Source: Peptococcaceae bacterium (GTDB taxonomy: Bacteria > Bacillota > Dehalobacteriia > UBA7702). Taken from it: a stretch of DNA of 23,186 nucleotides. This document shows, piece by piece, positions 15,232 to 21,701 of this stretch. The notes below the pieces were generated by a model, which saw only the letters and a list, made by a program, of their open reading frames with translations, did not search any database and had not been told where the DNA came from. Each line of letters begins with the position of its first letter. The stretch's first letter is position 1. The DNA lies in assembly GCA_019415505.1 (NCBI GenBank), contig DXZC01000017.1, positions 1-23,186 of the forward strand, in the 5' to 3' direction. The position numbers and the translations under genes were made by a program.

Positions 15232-15263
15232 AGAAAACCCGGCGAGCTTTTACTCGTCGGGTT
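15232..15263 (-). terminator. Intrinsic terminator after the acidic-tail membrane protein gene
   Basis: On the minus strand AACCCGACGAG (15263-15253) pairs with CTCGCCGGGTT (15246-15236), 11 bp with one mismatched or wobble position, around a 6-base loop, followed by TTCTTTC. It begins nine bases after the gene's stop codon. Confidence 0.85.
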
Positions 15264-15272
15264 GTTAAAACT

Positions 15273-16064
15273 TTATTCAGTTTCCTCAGCCTCAGCGTCA
15301 GCGTCTGCTTCAGCATCTGTGCCAGTGGCGGCTCCGGCCTCCGGATTATTCATAGAAACCATCATCTCAGCGTATTGAGCGTTAGATTGGGCCGTGGCCA
15401 GAACATCTGACATGGTTTCAGCTCCGTCCTCAGTGCCGGCAGCCTCATTACCCTCAGCTTCGGCATCATCCGCCGGGGCCTCAGCGTCAGCCAAAGGCTG
15501 CAACACAGCAACAGCAGCGGACATATCCTCGGCAAGCTCGGTATAAAGCTCTTTAGCCCCCAAAGCCGCAGCGTAATTACTGAGATATTCACTACTCAAA
15601 GTAATAGTGGATAGGCTTTCATTAAAGGCGGCCCGAGCAGCTTCTACATCATTCAAAGCTAAATCTGCCCGTATTGCGTACATATAAGCTGCCGACCAAG
15701 CATCAGCCTCAGTTTCCTGAGTTGCGTACAAAGCTAAGAGATCCTTAGCAAATTTTTGCATTTTTTCATAGCTTTTTGTTGAACCGTTGTCTAAATAAAG
15801 GACTTGGTAGGTAGCATAATCATCATAAGCGGATACCGCAGCTAAAATGGATTCGGCATTATCCTTCTTTACGGCTTTTTCAGCGTTTTCCGCCGCTTTA
15901 GCATAGTAATCTATACCCTCGGCGTTACTGCCGCCGCCCACATTGCCAATAGAAGAGCCCAGGTAAGCGAAGGAGCTTAAAAGCCCCAGAACCAAGAGAA
16001 TAATAAGGATAAGGGCCGGTATCTTCCATTTCTTTTTAACACTACGCAAGTTTTCGATAAACAT
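15273..16064 (-). CDS. Membrane-anchored protein with helical body and acidic tail, unrecognised
   Basis: I do not recognise a family. The 263-residue product has a basic cytoplasmic start (RSVKKKWK), one membrane segment at about 15-37, and a short Gly/Ser linker (SSIGNVGGGSNAEG). An alanine-rich helical body at about 50-190, with pairs of helices such as AYMYAIRADLALNDVEAARA, looks like tetratricopeptide repeats. The tail from about residue 193 is very rich in Ala, Glu, Asp and Gly, ending in alternating Asp/Glu/Ala. The topology implies a body outside the cell or facing the wall. A strong ribosome binding site (GGGGGA) precedes the ATG at 16064, with a near-consensus promoter 30 bases further upstream and a terminator just after the stop, so it is monocistronic. 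Confidence 0.7.
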   Translation of the reverse strand: MFIENLRSVKKKWKIPALILIILLVLGLLSSFAYLGSSIGNVGGGSNAEGIDYYAKAAENAEKAVKKDNAESILAAVSAYDDYATYQVLYLDNGSTKSYEKMQKFAKDLLALYATQETEADAWSAAYMYAIRADLALNDVEAARAAFNESLSTITLSSEYLSNYAAALGAKELYTELAEDMSAAVAVLQPLADAEAPADDAEAEGNEAAGTEDGAETMSDVLATAQSNAQYAEMMVSMNNPEAGAATGTDAEADADAEAEETE

Positions 16065-16089
16065 TCAATATCCCCCTAATTAATACATA

Positions 16090-16120
16090 ACAACACTACA
16101 ATAATATATTAAAGTGTTGT
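16090..16120. promoter_or_regulatory. Inverted repeat spanning the promoter (operator candidate)
   Basis: ACAACACT (16090-16097) and AGTGTTGT (16113-16120) are perfect inverted arms 15 bases apart. One arm lies in the -35/-10 spacer and the other at the expected transcription start, so a dimer bound here would occlude the polymerase. No regulator is known for it. Confidence 0.5.
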
Positions 16121-16129
16121 TTCTGTCAA
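16101..16129 (-). promoter_or_regulatory. Sigma-A promoter of the acidic-tail membrane protein gene
   Basis: Minus strand -35 TTGACA (16129-16124, 6/6), 17-base spacer, -10 TATTAT (16106-16101, 5/6). The expected start, near 16094, leaves a leader of about 30 bases. A perfect 8-bp inverted repeat overlaps it. Confidence 0.8.
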
Positions 16130-16130
16130 C

Positions 16131-16152
16131 AAAAAACTACAATAATATGTAG
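16131..16152 (-). terminator. Weak terminator candidate after the zinc-ribbon operon
   Basis: On the minus strand CTACA (16152-16148), a 6-base loop, TGTAG (16141-16137), then six T. The stem is only 5 bp and AT-rich, so termination may be partial. It ends right before the -35 of the next gene. Confidence 0.4.
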
Positions 16153-16195
16153 ATTAGTCTGTAGATTAAATTCCAGACCAATATTAAGGCCCAAA

Positions 16196-16402
16196 TTATT
16201 TCATATAATGGCCCGGCGGGGGAATTTGAATACCCATGCGTTCGGTAACGCTCTGGGCGGAACCGTGGCCCATAGGCTTAAAGACCTCTTTTTTCTCTTT
16301 GCCACCGCATTTAGGGCAAACGGAATCCCATTTTTCCTCATATTTGCAAGACACGGTAAATTCTTCTTTGCATTTCTGGCAGGTAAAACTATATTTTGCC
16401 AT
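16196..16402 (-). CDS. FmdB-family zinc ribbon protein
   Basis: A 68-residue protein with a zinc ribbon: CxxC at 8-11 and CxxC at 29-32 (CQKC and CPKC), the start MAKYSFTCQKCKEEF, and a basic linker. This matches the small FmdB-type putative regulatory proteins (Zn_ribbon_8 class), first named from a formamidase locus; their molecular role is unclear. The C-terminal half, HGSAQSVTERMGIQIPPPGHY, looks unstructured. The ATG at 16402 has GAAGGAG upstream. It is the last gene of a tight operon, 21 bases after the VWA gene. A metal-binding role in that operon is possible, but only from context. Confidence 0.8.
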   Translation of the reverse strand: MAKYSFTCQKCKEEFTVSCKYEEKWDSVCPKCGGKEKKEVFKPMGHGSAQSVTERMGIQIPPPGHYMK

Positions 16403-16423
16403 AATAATCTCCTTCTTTCTTAT

Positions 16424-17704
16424 CTAAATGTGCTTTAGAGCATGGGTCAGCTTTTCAAAGGAAGAGGCTTCATGCATGGAAACATAAGGCTGAAAGGCGT
16501 CCACCATAACATAACGCTGCCAATCTTTTTGGGCCATGGGATTAAGCCAAATTACTTCCTTTATTTTGTGGGAAATATATTTTAGTTTTTCTGCCGCTTC
16601 CTGGTATTCCACAGTTTTGCTATCGCTGAGAATAACTAAAACCACCCGCTTACTTAATATTTTATCATAATCCTGCAAAAACTCCAAGAGGGAAGCGTTG
16701 AGATTCGTACCGTCGCCGATACCCTCAATATTACCAAAATCCTCAGCCTTAAAATCCCGTAAATCTATTTTAGCCAGATGGTCCGCGAAGGCAAAGCCCC
16801 GCATATTAGGTAATACCGCGGCTAACCCCAACATAAATTGAATTACAAAGCGGCTGTATTTGAGCATGGAGCCGGAAACATCGGTAATTAAAATTATAGT
16901 GGGCTTTTGCAGTCTCCGGCGGCGGTATTTTAAATCGATCATCACGCCGCCGTAACGCAAATTATTGCGCAGGGAGCGGCGAACATCCACCGCCTCCCGG
17001 CGGGAACTACGCTTGTAGCGCCGTCCAATCCGGGTAGCCATAATTTGGGCTAACCGGCGAATAATTACAACCGCGTCCTTGAGCTCATCATCGTCAATAT
17101 CTACCATATCTTTAAAAATAAGCTCTTTAGCGCCTTGTTTTTGAGCCATATCATAGAGAATAGAATCCCACTGATCCACACCGGTGGTTTCTATCGGCAC
17201 AATCTCCTGCTCCTTCATTTGGCTACGCTGAAAATCCAAGGCCCCGCGAATAGACCGCTCCAGCCACTGACGGTGACGTTCGGAAACATTGTAGCCCTGG
17301 TTGGTCATTTCTACAAATTTCTTAATGCGTTCCCGGCCCGCCTCAGGCATAGCCGCGTAGGTGTCTAGGTCATCCTGGGAGAGCTCCACAGGACTATCCT
17401 TAAACACCAGCTCCTCTTTGAGCTTATTAACCTCCTCCTTCTTTTCCAAATAGCTGTCCATCTTTTCCTCTTGCTCGTCGAGGACAACAAAATATGAATT
17501 AAAGGCGGCGGCAAATGTCGGCAGGTCTATATTGCTTTTTACCAATACAGCGGATAAGGCTAAATACACCTGCTCCCGGTCGGTCATATCAACAGCCTGC
17601 ATGGCGGCGAGGGCGTCCAGCACCTCAGAAGTGCCAATCGACAAGCCGGCGCTACGCAGGATGTGAATAAAGGTTATTATACTGTTTTCTAGGTAATTTT
17701 CCAT
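16424..17704 (-). CDS. CoxE-like VWA domain protein, partner of the MoxR ATPase
   Basis: A 426-residue cytoplasmic protein whose C-terminal half (about 265-420) is a von Willebrand factor A domain of the CoxE-like type (PF05762). The complete MIDAS site is present: DVSGS (Asp275, Ser277, Ser279), Thr333 in GDGTN, and Asp361 in LSDSK, so it should bind Mg2+. The N-terminal half is helical and charged, with a strongly basic stretch RRYKRSSRREAVDVRRSLR at about 228-246. VWA proteins of this class work with MoxR AAA+ ATPases (RavA-ViaA, CoxD-CoxE, NorQ-NorD) in assembling or activating metal enzymes or complexes. The MoxR gene lies just 9 bases upstream. The target here is unknown: no CO dehydrogenase, oxidase or other client gene lies nearby. 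Confidence 0.85.
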   Translation of the reverse strand: MENYLENSIITFIHILRSAGLSIGTSEVLDALAAMQAVDMTDREQVYLALSAVLVKSNIDLPTFAAAFNSYFVVLDEQEEKMDSYLEKKEEVNKLKEELVFKDSPVELSQDDLDTYAAMPEAGRERIKKFVEMTNQGYNVSERHRQWLERSIRGALDFQRSQMKEQEIVPIETTGVDQWDSILYDMAQKQGAKELIFKDMVDIDDDELKDAVVIIRRLAQIMATRIGRRYKRSSRREAVDVRRSLRNNLRYGGVMIDLKYRRRRLQKPTIILITDVSGSMLKYSRFVIQFMLGLAAVLPNMRGFAFADHLAKIDLRDFKAEDFGNIEGIGDGTNLNASLLEFLQDYDKILSKRVVLVILSDSKTVEYQEAAEKLKYISHKIKEVIWLNPMAQKDWQRYVMVDAFQPYVSMHEASSFEKLTHALKHI

Positions 17705-17713
17705 AATATACTC

Positions 17714-18631
17714 TTAATGATGATGGTGGTGACCGCAACCGCAAGTAGAAGGTAAGTCTTCTTCTTCCACAGCAGCTATAGCCCTGAGCATCTGTCTAGC
17801 GCCGCCATTAGCCTGGAATTCCACAAAATCATCTTCATCTTTAAGCAGAACATTCAGGGTATCTTCTATCAACTTTTCCGTAAAGCGGTCGGCATTGAAC
17901 TCTAACAGGCATTGCGCCCAGTCCAAAGTCTCGGCTATGGAAGGATTTTTCTTCAAAGCAAGCTTTTCCCGCAAATAAGCAACGCCCTTGGCTAACTGCA
18001 TAGTCATTTCGTTACCCAATTCCGGCACCTTAGATTTAACAATGGCCACCTCTTTTTCAATAGACGGATAACCAATATTTAAATACACGGAACGGCGTTT
18101 CAGGCCGTCCGAGAGCTCCCGTTCGCCGTTGCTCGTCAAGATAACAATGGGGATATGGTTAGCCTTGACGGTGCCCATTTCCGGCACAGAGACCTGGAAA
18201 TCCGAGAGTACCTCAAACAGGAAAGCCTCAAACTCAGCGTCAGTCTTATCTATTTCATCTATCAGCAGCACGCACTGTTTTTCACTGCGCAAAGCCTTTA
18301 AGATAGGCCGGGAGAGGAGATAATCTTCGGAAAAAATATCATTAGCGCCCTTTTCCGAGCCTTGAATATGCAAAAGCTGCTTTTGGTAATTCCATTCATA
18401 CAGCGCCTTATTTTCATCTAAGCCCTCATAACACTGGAGCCGCACTAATTCCAAATCAAAAATCTCAGCCAGTACCTTGGCTACTTCGGTTTTCCCCACG
18501 CCGGCGGCGCCGGTAATCAGCAGCGGCTTTTGCAGCTGCAAGCTGAGATATATTGGCACTACTACACTGTCTTCAGCGATATATTTAGCTGCCGCCATTT
18601 GCTTTTTTAGCGATTCAATAGTCAACTTCAT
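17714..18631 (-). CDS. MoxR-family AAA+ ATPase with C-terminal Cys/His tail
   Basis: A 305-residue AAA+ ATPase of the MoxR class, chaperone-like machines paired with VWA proteins. Visible elements: Walker A GAAGVGKT (41-48), Walker B VLLIDE (121-126), sensor 1 TSN (166-168), a basic pair in GLKRRSVYLNI (178-179, possible arginine finger), and a C-terminal helical lid. Length is typical. The odd part is the end: residues 296-305 read TCGCGHHHHH, then stop. Two cysteines and five consecutive histidines resemble metal-binding tails of nickel or copper chaperones. The tail is encoded by a mix of CAC and CAT codons in natural context, so it is not a cloning tag. Genes on both sides are 9 bases away, so it forms one operon with the YlbF-like, VWA and zinc-ribbon genes. 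Confidence 0.88.
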   Translation of the reverse strand: MKLTIESLKKQMAAAKYIAEDSVVVPIYLSLQLQKPLLITGAAGVGKTEVAKVLAEIFDLELVRLQCYEGLDENKALYEWNYQKQLLHIQGSEKGANDIFSEDYLLSRPILKALRSEKQCVLLIDEIDKTDAEFEAFLFEVLSDFQVSVPEMGTVKANHIPIVILTSNGERELSDGLKRRSVYLNIGYPSIEKEVAIVKSKVPELGNEMTMQLAKGVAYLREKLALKKNPSIAETLDWAQCLLEFNADRFTEKLIEDTLNVLLKDEDDFVEFQANGGARQMLRAIAAVEEEDLPSTCGCGHHHHH

Positions 18632-18640
18632 GTTCTCTCC

Positions 18641-19003
18641 TTAGTTTAAATAAATATCTCCTTCATAATCAGCCTCAATAAATAAATCCAGGCCCTCAGT
18701 GAGAATGGATTGAATTTTCTGCATCAGACGGGTGAGGTTATATTCAGCTGTGAGGTATTCGCTCACCTCTTTATTATGGCCCATTTCCAGGGAAATAGCC
18801 TCCAAAGCCTCGTTGACTTCGTCAACACCTTCACCGGAAATTTTGGCGAATTCTAAGGCTATTTGATATTGTCGGTATTCCTTCAGCAAATCCACACAGC
18901 GGGGATTTTTGGCTACAACGGCCTTACAACGTAAAAAAACCTCATATTCATAACTTTCTCTGATAGACATGGCAAGATCTTCGGTTTTATCATATATATC
19001 CAT
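18641..19003 (-). CDS. YlbF/YmcA-family helical protein
   Basis: A 120-residue, all-helical, acidic protein resembling the Com_YlbF family (PF06133). In Bacillus, YlbF, YmcA and YaaT form a complex that affects RNase Y and development; other members are uncharacterised. Family-like features are the start with DLAMSIRESYEYEVFLRCKAVVAKNP, the pattern DLLKEYRQYQIALEFAKISGE, and the late stretch EYNLTRLMQKIQSILTEGL. The ATG at 19003 has a consensus AGGAGG 8 bases upstream. It is first in the operon with moxR, the VWA gene and fmdB-like gene, which is not the usual ylbF setting, so a different role, perhaps as a scaffold of the MoxR-VWA pair, is possible. Confidence 0.65.
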   Translation of the reverse strand: MDIYDKTEDLAMSIRESYEYEVFLRCKAVVAKNPRCVDLLKEYRQYQIALEFAKISGEGVDEVNEALEAISLEMGHNKEVSEYLTAEYNLTRLMQKIQSILTEGLDLFIEADYEGDIYLN

Positions 19004-19108
19004 GGGCTCTACCTCCTATCATGAAAAAAATTAACCTACATTTATATAATATAAATTCCCCATTGCTCTAAATTTACCTGCCATTTCTCTAAAAAAACAA
19101 AATTTTAC

Positions 19109-19124
19109 AATTAGCCGGCTAATT
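19109..19124. promoter_or_regulatory. 16-bp perfect palindrome between divergent genes (operator candidate)
   Basis: AATTAGCCGGCTAATT is a perfect palindrome, GC-rich at the centre within AT-rich sequence. It lies 28 bases upstream of the plus-strand -35 and about 105 bases upstream of the minus-strand operon start codon. No T-tract follows, so a protein-binding site is more likely than a terminator. Confidence 0.45.
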
Positions 19125-19152
19125 TATTACTAAAAAATTTTAGACGCCTCAT

Positions 19153-19181
19153 TTGACGGCAACAAATCGTTGAAGTATAAT
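19153..19181 (+). promoter_or_regulatory. Sigma-A promoter of the lipoprotein gene
   Basis: -35 TTGACG (19153-19158, 5/6), 17-base spacer, -10 TATAAT (19176-19181, 6/6). The expected start is near 19188, giving a leader of about 55 bases before the ATG at 19244. Confidence 0.85.
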
Positions 19182-19243
19182 AAAGTAAATGTTAAAATGA
19201 AACAGAAGCTACATTGCAAAGATAACACGATAGGAGATATTTC

Positions 19244-19762
19244 ATGAAAAAAGTGCTTTTGATTATAACAGCTTGCCTCCTACTTTTTAGCGCTTGGGGC
19301 TGTATGAGTCCAGAGGAAAAGGAAACCCAAAATCAAATAATGGCCTATTTGGACAACATGGCCGCCATTGAAGAAGAAAAGAGCAAAGTTACCGACTCTG
19401 CCTTAATTGTAGAAAATAGCGATGATGAGGAGGAAATATTGACCTTACTCACAGATGATATGCTGCCCACAGCCGAGGCTATTAGCCAATCCTTAGGGGA
19501 AATTGAAGTTTCAGACCAGCAGCTAAAGGTTGTACACCAACATTTTGTAGACGGCTGGGCCCAATTTACCCAGGGTTTAGTTGAGATGCGCGACGGCTTA
19601 CAGGAAAAGGACTTGGATAAGGCTGAAGCCGGCAGTGTGGCGGTGCAAGCCTCCCAGGATAAATTGAATTTATATTACCAGGAGCTTACCACCCTTTGTA
19701 CAGAGCACAATATTAAATTAGAAACAGAAATCCCCCAGGACAATGTCAACACTGAATCATAA
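19244..19762 (+). CDS. Putative lipoprotein, unrecognised
   Basis: The only plus-strand gene supported in the window. The 172-residue product begins MKKVLLIITACLLLFSAWGC, a signal peptide with a likely lipid-modified Cys20. The lipobox is imperfect (Ala-Trp-Gly-Cys); Ile-Thr-Ala-Cys at residue 11 fits the consensus better but leaves too short a hydrophobic stretch. The mature part is acidic and mostly helical, with no domain I recognise. It contains SDDEEEILTLLTDDMLPTAEAISQSLGEI and a C-terminal helix pair (about 95-160), resembling small four-helix surface lipoproteins. GATAGGAG precedes the start. A near-consensus promoter and a terminator frame it as a single-gene unit, divergent from the YlbF-like operon. 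Confidence 0.7.
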   Translation: MKKVLLIITACLLLFSAWGCMSPEEKETQNQIMAYLDNMAAIEEEKSKVTDSALIVENSDDEEEILTLLTDDMLPTAEAISQSLGEIEVSDQQLKVVHQHFVDGWAQFTQGLVEMRDGLQEKDLDKAEAGSVAVQASQDKLNLYYQELTTLCTEHNIKLETEIPQDNVNTES

Positions 19763-19766
19763 AACA

Positions 19767-19800
19767 AAAGTCACGGTTAATTCCGTGGCTTTAGTTTTGG
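19767..19800 (+). terminator. Intrinsic terminator of the lipoprotein gene
   Basis: AAAGTCACGG (19767-19776), loop TTAATT, CCGTGGCTTT (19783-19792), 10 bp with one wobble, followed by AGTTTTGG. It starts five bases after the stop codon. Confidence 0.8.
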
Positions 19801-19884
19801 TTAACATATTGTTTCTATAACGTATTTAAATCGTTCCTATAGTTTATTTTGTTTATCCAGTTTCTACAAATATTATATACCGTA

Positions 19885-19925
19885 ACCGCAAAACCCACGG
19901 GTTAATTGACCCGTGGGTTTTTGTC
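19885..19925. terminator. Bidirectional intrinsic terminator between the lipoprotein gene and gltX
   Basis: A perfect 13-bp stem (19890-19902 with 19909-19921) around TAATTG. The arms end in A and T runs, so a T-tract follows on either strand. It serves gltX on the minus strand and can catch read-through from the plus-strand gene. Confidence 0.9.
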
Positions 19926-19948
19926 TTATAAGTTTTACGCTATCTGAA

Positions 19949-21427
19949 TTAAAGAGTTTTAGCAAATTCCAAAAATTCTTTGGTGCGTTCCAGCATTAAA
20001 TCACGCCCCATGATAATGGCCAATTTATCTAAGTCAGGCCCTTGCTCCTCGCCAGTTTTAGCTAGGCGCAGAGAGTGGAACAGATTGCGTCCCTTAATAC
20101 CGGTTTCAGCTTGGATTTCTTTTAGCAGACGCTTATAAATATCGGAGTTGATGGTTTCCACACCCTCCAGTTTTTGCCGCATAGCCTCCATGACAGTGAT
20201 AACAATTTCCTTATTTTCCCGTAAATCGGCCGCAACCTCATCGTCATAAAAGACTTTACGCCGATACTTCTCAATAATTTCCGGCAGCTCAGCAAAGCAG
20301 GTGATATGGTTTTTTAAAGCATCTATCACCATCATAGCCCAAATTAATTCCGGCATTTTGGGGTTGCGCTTAATCAGGCCGGCCTTTTTAAGAAAGGGCA
20401 ACCCATATTCTAGCAGCCTTTCGGAGGAGGCTTTGCGGATATACATGCCGTTTAACCACTTGAGCTTTTCTAAATCAAACACAGCCGGGCTTTTGGAAAC
20501 TCGCTCCAGGGAGAACTGCCGCACCAATTCATCTAAGGTGAAAAGCTCCTCCTCACCCTTGGGAGCCCAGCCCAATAAGGCCAAAAAGTTGACAATAGCT
20601 TCGGGCAAAAACCCTTGTTGTTCATAGGCAATTACCGAGGTTGACCCGTGGCGCTTACTCATTTTAGTTAAGTTGCCAGCTTCATCCCGGCCTAAAATCA
20701 GGGAGATATGGGCGAACTTAGGCATTTCATAACCCAGGGCTTGATAAATTACAGCCTGGCGGGGAGTATTGGAAAGGTGTTCCTCACCGCGGATAACATG
20801 GGTAATCCGCATGGTAACATCATCCAAAACCACGGCAAAGTTATACACGGGAATGCCATCTGATTTGACAATGATAAAATCACCAATGCCATCGGTGGCA
20901 AAGGTTACGTCGCCCCGGACTAAATCATGAATCACAACTTCTTCACCTGGAGGCACATGGAAGCGGATAACCGGCTTTATACCCTGGGCCAGAAGCTCCT
21001 CCTGCTGGGCGAGGGTAAGATTACGGCATTTGCCGCTGTAATGGGGAGTTTCCCCCTTAGCTTGCTGCGCCTCTTTTTCCGCCGCCAGTTCCTCCTCGGA
21101 GCAAAAACAGTAATAAGCTTTACCCTCAGCCAAGAGCTTGTCTATAGCTGCTTGATAAATATCCAAGCGCTCCATTTGACGGTAAGGTCCGTAATCGCCG
21201 CCAACGTCAATACCTTCATCCCAGTCCATGCCCAGCCATTTTAAACTGTTTTTGATATTTTCCTCCGAAGCCTTGCTGGAACGCTCTAAATCCGTATCCT
21301 CCATGCGCACAATAAATTTACCCTTGTGCTTTTTCGCCAATAAATAGTTGAACAGGGCGGAACGGGCGCCGCCAATGTGCAAAGGCCCGGTAGGGCTGGG
21401 GGCAAACCTTAAACGATAGTCTTCCAT
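19949..21427 (-). CDS. gltX: Glutamyl-tRNA synthetase (class I)
   Basis: Charges tRNA-Glu with glutamate in the cytoplasm. In bacteria lacking glutaminyl-tRNA synthetase it also mischarges tRNA-Gln, which an amidotransferase then corrects; whether that holds here cannot be seen. The 492-residue product has the HIGH-type motif PSPTGPLHIGGARSALFNY (HIGG at 17-20) and the KMSKR signature (255-259, KMSKRHGST). It also has RMEDTDLERS (41-50) and the zinc-site pattern CFC (108-110) with SGKC (131-134). Length is normal. The ATG at 21427 has AAGGAG about 13 bases upstream, rather far. No T-box motif is present in the 274-base spacer before it. Confidence 0.96.
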   Translation of the reverse strand: MEDYRLRFAPSPTGPLHIGGARSALFNYLLAKKHKGKFIVRMEDTDLERSSKASEENIKNSLKWLGMDWDEGIDVGGDYGPYRQMERLDIYQAAIDKLLAEGKAYYCFCSEEELAAEKEAQQAKGETPHYSGKCRNLTLAQQEELLAQGIKPVIRFHVPPGEEVVIHDLVRGDVTFATDGIGDFIIVKSDGIPVYNFAVVLDDVTMRITHVIRGEEHLSNTPRQAVIYQALGYEMPKFAHISLILGRDEAGNLTKMSKRHGSTSVIAYEQQGFLPEAIVNFLALLGWAPKGEEELFTLDELVRQFSLERVSKSPAVFDLEKLKWLNGMYIRKASSERLLEYGLPFLKKAGLIKRNPKMPELIWAMMVIDALKNHITCFAELPEIIEKYRRKVFYDDEVAADLRENKEIVITVMEAMRQKLEGVETINSDIYKRLLKEIQAETGIKGRNLFHSLRLAKTGEEQGPDLDKLAIIMGRDLMLERTKEFLEFAKTL

Positions 21428-21469
21428 TTCTTCTTTATTCTCCTTAAATTATAATGGCGTAACCTGTGG

Positions 21470-21493
21470 TAATGGTGGTTCTAATGGGGGTTC
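21470..21493. repeat. 12-bp tandem repeat in the gltX upstream region
   Basis: TAATGGTGGTTC (21470-21481) and TAATGGGGGTTC (21482-21493) lie side by side, differing at one base. A third partial copy, TAATGGCGTAAC, lies about 18 bases nearer gltX. Confidence 0.75.
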
Positions 21494-21499
21494 ATAAGC

Positions 21500-21582
21500 G
21501 GCCAGCTACTTTTAACCTACTTGCTCCAGGGATAATTTCCCCACAGCAATCAACCAGCGGCTTAACTTAAAAGTAGGCGGCC
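21500..21582. repeat. Long inverted repeat upstream of gltX
   Basis: GGCCAGCTACTTTTAA (21500-21515) and TTAAAAGTAGGCGGCC (21567-21582) pair at 14 of 16 positions across a 51-base loop. The loop holds a small GGGA/TCCC hairpin. As RNA this would be a long stem in the gltX leader; as DNA it could be a remnant of a small mobile repeat. Confidence 0.6.
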
Positions 21583-21631
21583 TGAAGTCCCAAAACCCAG
21601 ATAAGCCAGATAAAGCAAAACTCACCAGCAA

Positions 21632-21659
21632 AGCGCCAGGGGGCGCTATTGCCAATAGC
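21632..21659. repeat. Two adjoining short hairpins after rmuC
   Basis: AGCGCC-AGGG-GGCGCT (21632-21647) is a perfect 6-bp stem with a 4-base loop. It overlaps GCTATTG-C-CAATAGC (21645-21659), a perfect 7-1-7 palindrome. Neither is followed by a T-tract on the minus strand, so neither is a convincing terminator for rmuC. Confidence 0.6.
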
Positions 21660-21701
21660 TCACAATTTCCCAGTTTGATTCAATCCTGGTCATAGTTTAA
21701 A

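Larger units (their letters stand above)
14853..15272. other. AT-rich intergenic region (420 bp) without a supported gene
   Basis: No ORF with a ribosome binding site is visible. Contents: the tandem duplication at 14868-14905, two TATAATAAGG promoter elements (14946-14951 and 15095-15100), a 9-bp inverted repeat AGTTTTAAG/CTTAAAACT (14979-14987 and 15001-15009) without a T-tract worth calling a terminator, and at the right end the terminator of the next gene. The stretch 15010-15090 could be transcribed leader, but I recognise no known RNA in it. Confidence 0.6.

Noticed and set aside
18585..18700. Engineered His tag at the MoxR gene
   Set aside because: The His5 run is at the C terminus near 17714, uses mixed codons, follows CGCG, and sits in an intact natural operon with a 9-base spacer.
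21428..21701. T-box riboswitch for gltX
   Set aside because: No T-box consensus and no terminator/antiterminator pair before the gltX ribosome binding site.
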